A stretch of DNA of 5,000 nucleotides from Rickettsiales bacterium (GTDB lineage Bacteria; Pseudomonadota; Alphaproteobacteria; Rickettsiales; UBA3002): positions 1 through 5,000 of the forward strand of contig JAJTIB010000151.1 in assembly GCA_021300075.1 (NCBI GenBank). Direction: 5' to 3'. The notes under the pieces were generated by a model. It was given only the letters and a program-made list of their open reading frames with translations, was not told where the DNA came from and did no database searches. Below are positions 1 to 5,000 of the stretch, piece after piece. Numbering within the stretch: position 1 is the first letter of the stretch; every line of letters begins with the position of its first letter. The position numbers were made by a program, and so were the translations under genes.

Positions 1-1633
1 CCTCATCAAAAGTCCTGATGCGCGGATTGAAACGTTGATGAACCATGTGCAGGGGCCGGATTTCCCGACCGGCGGCTTTATTGCTGAGGCGCGTGAAACC
101 ATCACCGAAGCCTATGCCACTGGTCGCGGTTCGCTGCGGGTTCGCGCGCGCTGGGTAAAGGAGAATCTGAGCCACGGCCTCTACCAGATTGTGATTACCG
201 AGATTCCCTATCAGGTGCCTAAATCCAAACTGATTGAGCGAATCGCCGATTTGTTCCGTGATAAAAAACTACCGCTTCTGGGCAATATCCAGGACGAATC
301 GACCGACACGGTGCGGATTGTGCTTGAGCCAAAATCGCGCAGCGTAGATCCCGAAATCCTGATGGAGTCGCTCTATAAAGTAACCGATCTCGAGACGCGC
401 TATGCGCTCAATCTCAATGTCATTGGCGGTGACGGTATTCCGCGGGTCATGAATCTGCGCGAGCTTCTCAAAGCCTATCTTGACCACCGTCACGAAGTGC
501 TCACTCGTAAAAGCGCCTTTCGACTGGCAGAGATCGCGCGGCGTCTCGAGATTCTCGAGGGGTTGCTCATTTGTTACCTCAACCTTGATAAAATCATCAA
601 AATCATCCGCGAGGAGGATGAGCCGAAAACGGTGATGATGAAGAAATTTTCCCTCACCGACCTTCAGGCTGAATCCATTCTCAATATGCGCCTCAGGCAA
701 TTGCGTAAACTTGAGGAAATAGAGATAAAGCGTGAACATAAATTACTTAAAGATGAACAGAGGGCGCTCAAAGCCCTCCTCAAAAATGAAGACCTGCGCT
801 GGCAGGCGATTGGCGAGGAGATAAAAGCACTCAAAAAACGTATGTCGGCGCTGAAATCCTTGAGCGCGCGGCGCACCGAGTTCACCGCCGCACCCAGCGC
901 CAGCGTGATTTCGGTGGAGGCGTTCATCGAAAAAGAGCCCATCACCGTGGTCTGTTCGCAGCTGGGCTGGATCCGCGCTTTTAAGGGGCATCATGATGAA
1001 TTGCCCGAACTGAAATTCAAGGAAGGCGATGCCGCACGTTTTCAGCTAAAGGCGAAAACGACCGATAAACTTCTGGTCTTCGCCAGCGACGGGAAATGTT
1101 TCACCCTTGGTTGCGAAAAACTCCCCAGCGCAAAAGGCCACGGTGAGCCGGTACGGCTGATGATTGACCTCGATAATCAGACCGAGATTGTAGCGATGTT
1201 TGTTTATGCGTCTGAACGCCGCCTGCTGGTGGCTTCTGATAACGGCAAGGGTTTTGTAGTTGAGGAAAAGGAACTATTCGCCCAGACGCGCGGCGGCAAA
1301 CAGTTAATGTCACTCCCAGAAGGTGTGAAGGCGGTCGTCTGTACCGAGGCGGTGGGCGATCATGTTGCGGTTGTTGGCACCAATCGCAAAATGCTGGTCT
1401 TCCCGCTGGATCAAGTTCCTCTGATGAAGCGCGGGCAGGGAGTGGCTTTGCAGAAATATAAGGGGGCTGCACTTTCCGATGCCAAGGTGTTTACGATAAA
1501 ACAGGGTTTGTCATGGCAGTCGGGCGACCGCACCCGCACGGAAAGCGACATAAAGCCATGGCTCGGCCAGCGCGCGAGTCAAGGCAAGCTGCCACCGCTT
1601 GGGTTTCCGCGTAGTAATCGTTTCGGGGAATAG
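1..1633 (+). CDS. parC: DNA topoisomerase IV subunit A, C-terminal ~543 residues (5' end outside window)
   Basis: ParC is the DNA-cleaving subunit of topoisomerase IV (ParC2ParE2), which decatenates daughter chromosomes. The frame is open from base 2 with no start needed; a TTG at 35 lies inside the gene. Seen, counting from the first full codon: the end of the breakage-reunion core (HVQGPDFPTGG near residues 14-25, then GRGSLRVRARW); the C-gate coiled-coil region at about 155-290 with EGLLICYLNLDKIIKIIREE and the conserved EDEP and LRQLRKLEE; then a beta-pinwheel DNA-wrapping domain from about 300, with blade motifs such as SQLGWIRAFKGH, LPSAKGHGEP and LLVASDNGKGFV. The tail KLPPLGFPRSNRFGE is typical of alphaproteobacterial ParC. 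The catalytic Tyr and the quinolone-resistance region lie before the window. About 540 of a usual ~740-750 residues are present, with no frameshift. GyrA is the alternative, but the short C-terminal domain and the tail favour ParC. The stop is TAG. Confidence 0.93.
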   Translation, partial: LIKSPDARIETLMNHVQGPDFPTGGFIAEARETITEAYATGRGSLRVRARWVKENLSHGLYQIVITEIPYQVPKSKLIERIADLFRDKKLPLLGNIQDESTDTVRIVLEPKSRSVDPEILMESLYKVTDLETRYALNLNVIGGDGIPRVMNLRELLKAYLDHRHEVLTRKSAFRLAEIARRLEILEGLLICYLNLDKIIKIIREEDEPKTVMMKKFSLTDLQAESILNMRLRQLRKLEEIEIKREHKLLKDEQRALKALLKNEDLRWQAIGEEIKALKKRMSALKSLSARRTEFTAAPSASVISVEAFIEKEPITVVCSQLGWIRAFKGHHDELPELKFKEGDAARFQLKAKTTDKLLVFASDGKCFTLGCEKLPSAKGHGEPVRLMIDLDNQTEIVAMFVYASERRLLVASDNGKGFVVEEKELFAQTRGGKQLMSLPEGVKAVVCTEAVGDHVAVVGTNRKMLVFPLDQVPLMKRGQGVALQKYKGAALSDAKVFTIKQGLSWQSGDRTRTESDIKPWLGQRASQGKLPPLGFPRSNRFGE

Positions 1634-1638
1634 TGGCG

Positions 1639-3471
1639 TTACATCACCCGCGAACCCGGGAAACGCACGGAAATATGGGTAGTATGGTCGGGCAGGGTTT
1701 TCATCTCCAGACTACCCTGATGCAACGCAATGAGTAGCCGCGCCAGCGCAATATGAAGTCCCGTAGAGATAGAGGCAGATGCAGAGGGTAACGTCACGGA
1801 AGGCTCGTGGCCAGTGTGGCGGCGCTCGCTACTTAGTGCTGAATAGGCAAAGACAATCAATAATTCTCCCGATTTCATCTGCGGTAGAATGCGGATGATT
1901 TCGCCTGGCCTCAGTTGTGGCGCGATGGTGTCAAGAATGTTCAGCACCAGTTGTTTGACCCGCAGATCATCGGCCTTGAGGCGGGGCAGCGCGATGTTTG
2001 TGTCGAGCGCGACCTCCACCTTATAACCGCTGCGTTCCTTGAAGATTCGGACACATTTTTGCAACGTTAATGTCAGGTCAATTTCCGAGTCACTCAGAGC
2101 CAGAAGCCCCGCTTCCGCTTCAGAGATGGATTTCATTTCCTGAAGCATGACAAGCACATGCTGCGCCTGGGCAAAAATATCGCGCGCATGTTGTTCATAA
2201 CGGGGATTATTGAGGGGGCCAAAATGCTGGTCCTTCAGGGTCTCGATTCCGGCAAGAATAAGCTGCACTGGCTCGCTGAGATCTTGACTGATATGACCAA
2301 AAAAATCGGCTTTCACTTGATTGGTAATCTGTGCTGCGGCCTTGATTCGCATTAATTCGGCATTTTTCAGCCGCAATTCGCTTTCCACTCTTTTGCGTTC
2401 TTCGATATAGTCATGCATCCGTCCGATTTCCTGCGCCAGCTGATAAATCTCGAGCGGGCCGGCGGCCAGGCCTGGGTCAAATTCCTGTCCCTGCATGATA
2501 TCGGCGGTACGTTGAGTCAGTTGCATCACCGGTCGAATAATACGTTGGCGCACGATGTATAGAACGAATAGCAGGAAAACGGCAATGATCAGAAGCTGTA
2601 ACAGTCGGGGTAAAATGATCGGATAGAGGCTGCCACTCACGCTCGGGGCGTAGGTCAGGAAAATGACAAACGGATAGCGACTGGTCACTTCATAATAGCG
2701 GAAGATTTCGCGGTGATTGAAGATGCCAGGATGGCTGATTAGTCCAGCGCGATTGTTTTTGAAATTCAGCGCCAGAAGGGAATCGAGATTAAAATAGCGA
2801 TTAAAATAGCCTGGTTCTTTGCCGTATTCGAGCACCAGCGACAATGATGTGGTGGTGACGGCAAAGCGTATTTCCGAGTCCTTGACGGCGCTGCTGATAG
2901 CATCGGATAATTCACGAATATCAAGGCTGATGCTGACGACGCCCAGAAACTCACCATTCTCGCGCGTCAGGCCAAGGCTGAGCGGGAGCACTAGTTTTTG
3001 TGAGACGCGGCCTTCTATCGCCCGTCCCACATGCACTTTCCAGGGTTCGGCGATAGCTTTCTTGATGTAGTCGCGATCTGAAACATCGATAGGCTTCTTG
3101 ACCACGCCAAGATTGCTCGCCACCCGGATGCCTTGCTGGGCATCGGCCCACAGGAAGATATTGTATCCGACTTCGCCGCGCTTATCGAACGACCTGAACA
3201 GCCGCGCGATGGCGTCAAGATCTTTCGGGTCACCGGCGAGAATCTGGCGGCCGAGTGATTCGAGCAGATAGGCGTTATTCTCGATCGTGACAAGTAGGGT
3301 GCGGTCGATGCGAAGCGCGTCGCCTTCCATCTGGTTGATGACTTTTTCAGTGTGGTCCTCGAAGGTTTCATAGGCAACCCACGCGGCAACGAGGAAGAAG
3401 GTAACAATAATAAACAGCGATAGGAGCGCGAAGTCGCGGTGCAGGGAGGGCTGGGTGCGGATGCGTAACAT
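1639..3471 (-). CDS. Cache-HAMP sensor histidine kinase-like protein with degenerate catalytic core (probable pseudokinase)
   Basis: 610-residue inner-membrane protein. Seen: TM1 about 14-35; an extracytoplasmic region 36-282 resembling a double-Cache sensor (SDRDYIKKAI near 131-140, then EGRVSQKLVLPLS and GEFLGVVSISLD); TM2 about 283-307; a HAMP-like linker about 308-360 (RPVMQLTQRTADIM); a helical stretch; a HisKA-like domain about 385-455; and a HATPase-like domain about 460-606. The HisKA part matches the alphaproteobacterial FGPLxNPRY type (FGPLNNPRY, 417-425), so the aligned H-box is clear: SHELRTP is replaced by SQDLSEP with Gln396 at the His position. In the ATPase part the N-box Asn aligns with Thr515, the G1 DxGxG aligns with AYSAL (542-546), and the G2 GTGLGL reads STGLHI (569-574). 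Autophosphorylation is therefore unlikely. The frame is intact over all 610 codons. Inference: it signals by conformation or partner binding, or is losing its output. No Shine-Dalgarno precedes the ATG; the promoter directly upstream suggests a leaderless mRNA. Stop is TAA. Confidence 0.85.
   Translation of the reverse strand: MLRIRTQPSLHRDFALLSLFIIVTFFLVAAWVAYETFEDHTEKVINQMEGDALRIDRTLLVTIENNAYLLESLGRQILAGDPKDLDAIARLFRSFDKRGEVGYNIFLWADAQQGIRVASNLGVVKKPIDVSDRDYIKKAIAEPWKVHVGRAIEGRVSQKLVLPLSLGLTRENGEFLGVVSISLDIRELSDAISSAVKDSEIRFAVTTTSLSLVLEYGKEPGYFNRYFNLDSLLALNFKNNRAGLISHPGIFNHREIFRYYEVTSRYPFVIFLTYAPSVSGSLYPIILPRLLQLLIIAVFLLFVLYIVRQRIIRPVMQLTQRTADIMQGQEFDPGLAAGPLEIYQLAQEIGRMHDYIEERKRVESELRLKNAELMRIKAAAQITNQVKADFFGHISQDLSEPVQLILAGIETLKDQHFGPLNNPRYEQHARDIFAQAQHVLVMLQEMKSISEAEAGLLALSDSEIDLTLTLQKCVRIFKERSGYKVEVALDTNIALPRLKADDLRVKQLVLNILDTIAPQLRPGEIIRILPQMKSGELLIVFAYSALSSERRHTGHEPSVTLPSASASISTGLHIALARLLIALHQGSLEMKTLPDHTTHISVRFPGSRVM
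2787..2810. repeat. Perfect 12-bp tandem duplication inside the sensor-domain coding region
   Basis: GATTAAAATAGC occurs twice with no spacer (2787-2798 and 2799-2810). Being 12 bases long it keeps frame and adds four codons, giving YFNRYFNL at residues 222-229 of the kinase-like protein. The copies are identical at the nucleotide level, which suggests a recent slippage event. The block is more AT-rich than its surroundings. Confidence 0.85.
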
Positions 3472-3477
3472 GCAGGG

Positions 3478-3506
3478 ACTATAGGCTAAAATGCGCGAAA
3501 TGGCAA
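3478..3506 (-). promoter_or_regulatory. Predicted sigma70-type promoter for the kinase-like gene, positioned for a leaderless transcript
   Basis: Read on the minus strand, TTGCCA (3506-3501; 5 of 6 to TTGACA) is followed by a 17-base spacer and TATAGT (3483-3478; 5 of 6 to TATAAT). Only six bases (CCCTGC) separate the -10 box from the ATG at 3471, so a start the usual ~7 bases downstream of the -10 falls on or beside the A of the ATG. The absence of a Shine-Dalgarno before this ATG agrees with that. Leaderless mRNAs are known to be common in alphaproteobacteria such as Caulobacter. Assigned from sequence match only. Confidence 0.55.
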
Positions 3507-3533
3507 TGGGTTACAAGTGGCCGAGCCTTAAGT

Positions 3534-3547
3534 ACTCCTTACGGAGT
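3534..3547 (-). other. Small hairpin with GNRA-type loop at the stop codon of the 52-codon frame
   Basis: On the minus strand ACTCC-GTAA-GGAGT forms a 5-bp stem with a four-base loop; as RNA the loop is GUAA, a member of the stable GNRA class. It overlaps the TAA that ends the small minus-strand frame. No T-run follows, so it is not a standard rho-independent terminator. It might protect a 3' end or be chance. Confidence 0.3.
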
Positions 3548-3705
3548 TATACACCAGCTAGTTGTTCCTGCTCCGCCAGATGCAGACAAGAGGCCAGCTG
3601 CGCCTCACTCACCTGCGGGTGGGGGATGTTTATTATACGTTTCAATATTATCTCAGGGAGGGTACTTTCCCTCGTAAGCGTATCATTTAAGGAGAAAGAA
3701 TCTGT
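3547..3705 (-). other. Protein-like 52-codon frame, in phase with the upstream membrane-protein gene; eroded or read-through C-terminal extension, or small ORF
   Basis: After the TAG that ends the 367-residue gene (3738-3736), the same frame continues for nine codons (PFSIYSAMS), meets a second TAG (3708-3706), then stays open for 52 codons to a TAA (3549-3547). The product looks like real protein: LPEIILKRIINIPHPQ followed by a helix-like stretch, VSEAQLASCLHLAEQEQLAG. There is no ATG in frame; possible starts are TTG (codon 21) and GTG (codon 31), neither with a clear Shine-Dalgarno. Options are a remnant of a once longer gene, low-level amber read-through, an independent small protein with an unusual start, or chance. 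No family is recognised. ParC in this window ends at its expected place with TAG, which argues against genome-wide TAG recoding. Confidence 0.3.
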
Positions 3706-3735
3706 CTAAGACATGGCCGAATAGATCGAGAATGG

Positions 3736-4839
3736 CTATGCGGGGACAATCGATTCTGAATTTTTTGTCTTTACGGGACTTGCAATTCTATCTTCGTGGT
3801 AAATATTTGATACCTTAAGCGAAGGTTTTAGAGGATCCCTTTTTAGGTTGTCCGCGCGATATTGACCGCTTGCTTCTGACGGGGATGAGATGGACTGTGG
3901 TGGAACATTGACTCCAGTTTCGGCAGTTTTTGCATTTTTATAAAGCAGTGGCCCGAGGACGCGCGTGGAAACGAAAAGCCCAATACTGGTGATGACGGTG
4001 TAGATGCCATCCATGCCGATATAGGAGGCCACTCGGCTGAACATGCTATCCGGCGCGTTGCTATTATGCTTGGTCAGTTCGCGCAGCTCTCCGCCAAGTT
4101 TTTCATCGTTCATATTGGCCTTCACTGCCGCCTGAATGTTCCGGATACGTTCGGGATTGCCTATGCTGCGGATCCGATCCGCCCATCGTCCAATCTGTAC
4201 GCCGAGGGTATCAATGGAAGTGCCAAGTTTTTTTGGCAGAAAGCGTGTGTTATCACCCAGTGTGATCCATGTGGCAAAGGTGGCAATGAACGCGGTAATG
4301 CGGCTGCCGATGACGGAGAGCCACCCCTGCTTCGGTTGCGATTCAATTAACCGATGTGCATTGACGATGGTTGGGTCGTTTGCCACCGCCTCTTCGCCGT
4401 AAATCTCGCGGTCAAACTTCTTGACCAGCCTGACCTTTGAATCTTCCAGCCATTTTACCGGTAGCACGGAGACGACGCTGCCGCCAAAAAACAAAGTGCC
4501 GATAGTCCAGAAAGAGCGGAACGTGCCCTCATGTTTCGTTGGATTTAACGGATCGATTTTTTTGGCACTCCACTTAACTAGTGTATCAAAATGGTCCGCC
4601 AGTCGTTTGCCGCCGAATAATTTGAAGGGACTGTCTTTGATCAGCCAAGTCAGGAATACAGAGAATCCGGTGACGCCGAAATACCCCACCCACTTATAGG
4701 TCAGGTTGTTGAATTTCTTTTCCCCCTCTGTGTGCGACTTGAAGCCCTCGCGTACGGAGTCGCGGAGCATTTCAGAATTCCCCTCGGGCTGGTTCCTGAT
4801 CTGCATTGTGGCCGCGCTGTTTTCAAGTTTCTGTGTCAT
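3736..4839 (-). CDS. Uncharacterised multi-pass membrane protein (367 aa)
   Basis: I do not recognise this family. Seen: a charged, polar N-terminus (1-47) without a cleavable signal peptide; four likely membrane segments at about 49-67, 108-128, 172-195 and 280-300; basic or amphipathic stretches after the hydrophobic ones (KWSAKKID near 89-96, KWLEDSKVRLVKKFD near 129-143); and a polar, probably disordered tail of about 67 residues (301-367) rich in Ser, Pro, Lys and Asn. Residues 62-92 and 188-220 resemble each other (FLTW...KRL....DTL versus FATW...KKL....DTL), hinting at an internal duplication. The ATG at 4839 overlaps the upstream gene's stop as ATGA; a G-rich stretch (GGGGGCGG) just before it could be a weak ribosome site, and translational coupling is likely. 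The stop is TAG. It is probably an inner-membrane protein; topology and role cannot be told from sequence. The length and coherent hydrophobic pattern support a real gene. Confidence 0.8.
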   Translation of the reverse strand: MTQKLENSAATMQIRNQPEGNSEMLRDSVREGFKSHTEGEKKFNNLTYKWVGYFGVTGFSVFLTWLIKDSPFKLFGGKRLADHFDTLVKWSAKKIDPLNPTKHEGTFRSFWTIGTLFFGGSVVSVLPVKWLEDSKVRLVKKFDREIYGEEAVANDPTIVNAHRLIESQPKQGWLSVIGSRITAFIATFATWITLGDNTRFLPKKLGTSIDTLGVQIGRWADRIRSIGNPERIRNIQAAVKANMNDEKLGGELRELTKHNSNAPDSMFSRVASYIGMDGIYTVITSIGLFVSTRVLGPLLYKNAKTAETGVNVPPQSISSPSEASGQYRADNLKRDPLKPSLKVSNIYHEDRIASPVKTKNSESIVPA

Positions 4840-5000
4840 ACCGCCCCCAACTGTAAGGCAGTGGGAGCATGGACGCGGGCGAGCGTGGCAGCCTCATGAA
4901 CGCGCGGCGAGGGTGTTTCGGTCTCCGTGCGCGGCAGGGATGAAGTATCCGCTTGCAAAGCGGGTTGCTGCGGCGCGGCTTCAGCGATGGCCAGGTCAGG
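4836..5000 (-). CDS. C-terminal 54 residues of an uncharacterised Ala/Pro/Thr-rich protein (5' part outside window)
   Basis: On the minus strand a frame is open from the right edge (first codon at 5000) to a TGA at 4838-4836. It encodes a low-complexity end rich in Ala, Pro, Thr and Glu (for example AEAAPQQPALQADTSSLPR) finishing in TALQLGAV. Its stop overlaps the next gene's start (GTATGA, an ATGA overlap), typical of co-translated operon genes and the main reason to believe the frame. Codons are richer in G+C, especially at third positions, than those of the downstream membrane-protein gene. No domain is visible in this piece, which looks like a disordered tail, so the function is unknown. 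Confidence 0.65.
   Translation of the reverse strand, partial: PDLAIAEAAPQQPALQADTSSLPRTETETPSPRVHEAATLARVHAPTALQLGAV

Larger units (their letters stand above)
3472..3735. other. 264-base gap between the kinase-like gene and the membrane-protein gene
   Basis: No tRNA or other recognisable RNA gene was found here. It holds the kinase promoter, a 52-codon minus-strand reading frame (3547-3705) and three small inverted repeats: ACTCC/GGAGT (3534-3547), CTCACC/GGTGGG including one G-T pair (3608-3623), and GAGGG/CCCTC (3658-3673). None is followed by a run of T on either strand, so none is a convincing intrinsic terminator. A perfect TATAAT lies on the minus strand at 3637-3632, but it has no good -35 box at 16-18 bases. 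Confidence 0.5.

Noticed and set aside
269..1472. Several open frames opposite parC
   Set aside because: They overlap well-conserved parC codons, lack start signals and domains, and are shadows of the real gene.
2158..3407. Open frames antisense to or in other frames of the kinase-like gene
   Set aside because: Low-complexity products without domains, fully inside a coherent 610-codon gene.
3546..3580. Possible tRNA 3' end (a CTCCGCCA-like sequence)
   Set aside because: No T-arm (GGTTCGA-type) or matching 5' acceptor strand is present, so a cloverleaf cannot be built.
3632..3637. Perfect TATAAT on the minus strand as a second promoter
   Set aside because: No acceptable -35 hexamer at 16-18 bases upstream, and the region is simply AT-rich.
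3608..3673. Hairpins CTCACC/GGTGGG and GAGGG/CCCTC as terminators of the membrane-protein operon
   Set aside because: Stems are short and neither is followed by a T-run on the relevant strand.
3528..3690. TTAA words as CtrA sites (TTAA-N7-TTAA)
   Set aside because: The two TTAA words in the gap (3528 and 3687) are far apart, so the required spacing is absent.
3491..3709. 72-codon plus-strand ORF in the intergenic gap
   Set aside because: Its product is an unnatural mix of Ser, Cys and Arg with no Shine-Dalgarno or domain, its ATG lies inside the minus-strand promoter spacer, and the opposite strand gives a more protein-like reading.
4066..4699. Open frames opposite the membrane-protein gene
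   Set aside because: No start signals or recognisable domains; the minus-strand frame explains the region better.

Overview
The window looks like chromosomal DNA from an alphaproteobacterium with intermediate base composition (roughly half G+C by eye). Two things suggest this. The end of the topoisomerase IV subunit has the alphaproteobacterial ParC style (a KLPPLGFPRSNRFG-type tail). The kinase-like protein carries the HisKA variant with an FGPLxNPRY segment, common in alphaproteobacterial histidine kinases. I cannot name the genus. No tRNA, rRNA, CRISPR array, insertion sequence or phage gene was seen.

Layout: bases 1-1633 (+) hold the last ~543 codons of parC, cut by the left edge. Only 5 bases later, and convergent with it, lies a 610-residue membrane protein (1639-3471, -). 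It is built like a sensor histidine kinase (TM, extracytoplasmic Cache-type sensor, TM, HAMP, HisKA/HATPase), but the phosphoacceptor His is Gln and the ATP-site N, G1 and G2 boxes are degraded. Bases 3472-3735 are a 264-base gap. It has a good sigma70-like promoter placed so that the kinase-like mRNA would begin at or next to its ATG. It also holds a protein-like 52-codon reading frame in phase with the next gene but separated from it by two TAG codons. Bases 3736-4839 (-) encode a 367-residue membrane protein of unknown function. Its start overlaps the stop of another minus-strand gene (4836-5000, cut by the right edge) in an ATGA arrangement, so these two probably form an operon.

How the genes relate: ParC is housekeeping and probably has no functional tie to its convergent neighbour. 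The minus-strand genes all point the same way, but the kinase-like gene appears to have its own promoter. The most notable item is that kinase-like protein: a well-preserved input half joined to a catalytic half that has lost most residues needed for phosphorylation. This suggests a non-catalytic signalling protein, comparable in principle to DivL, which has Tyr in place of the phosphoacceptor His, or alternatively a gene whose output is decaying. The second is the uncharacterised membrane-protein operon with a possible read-through or eroded C-terminal extension.
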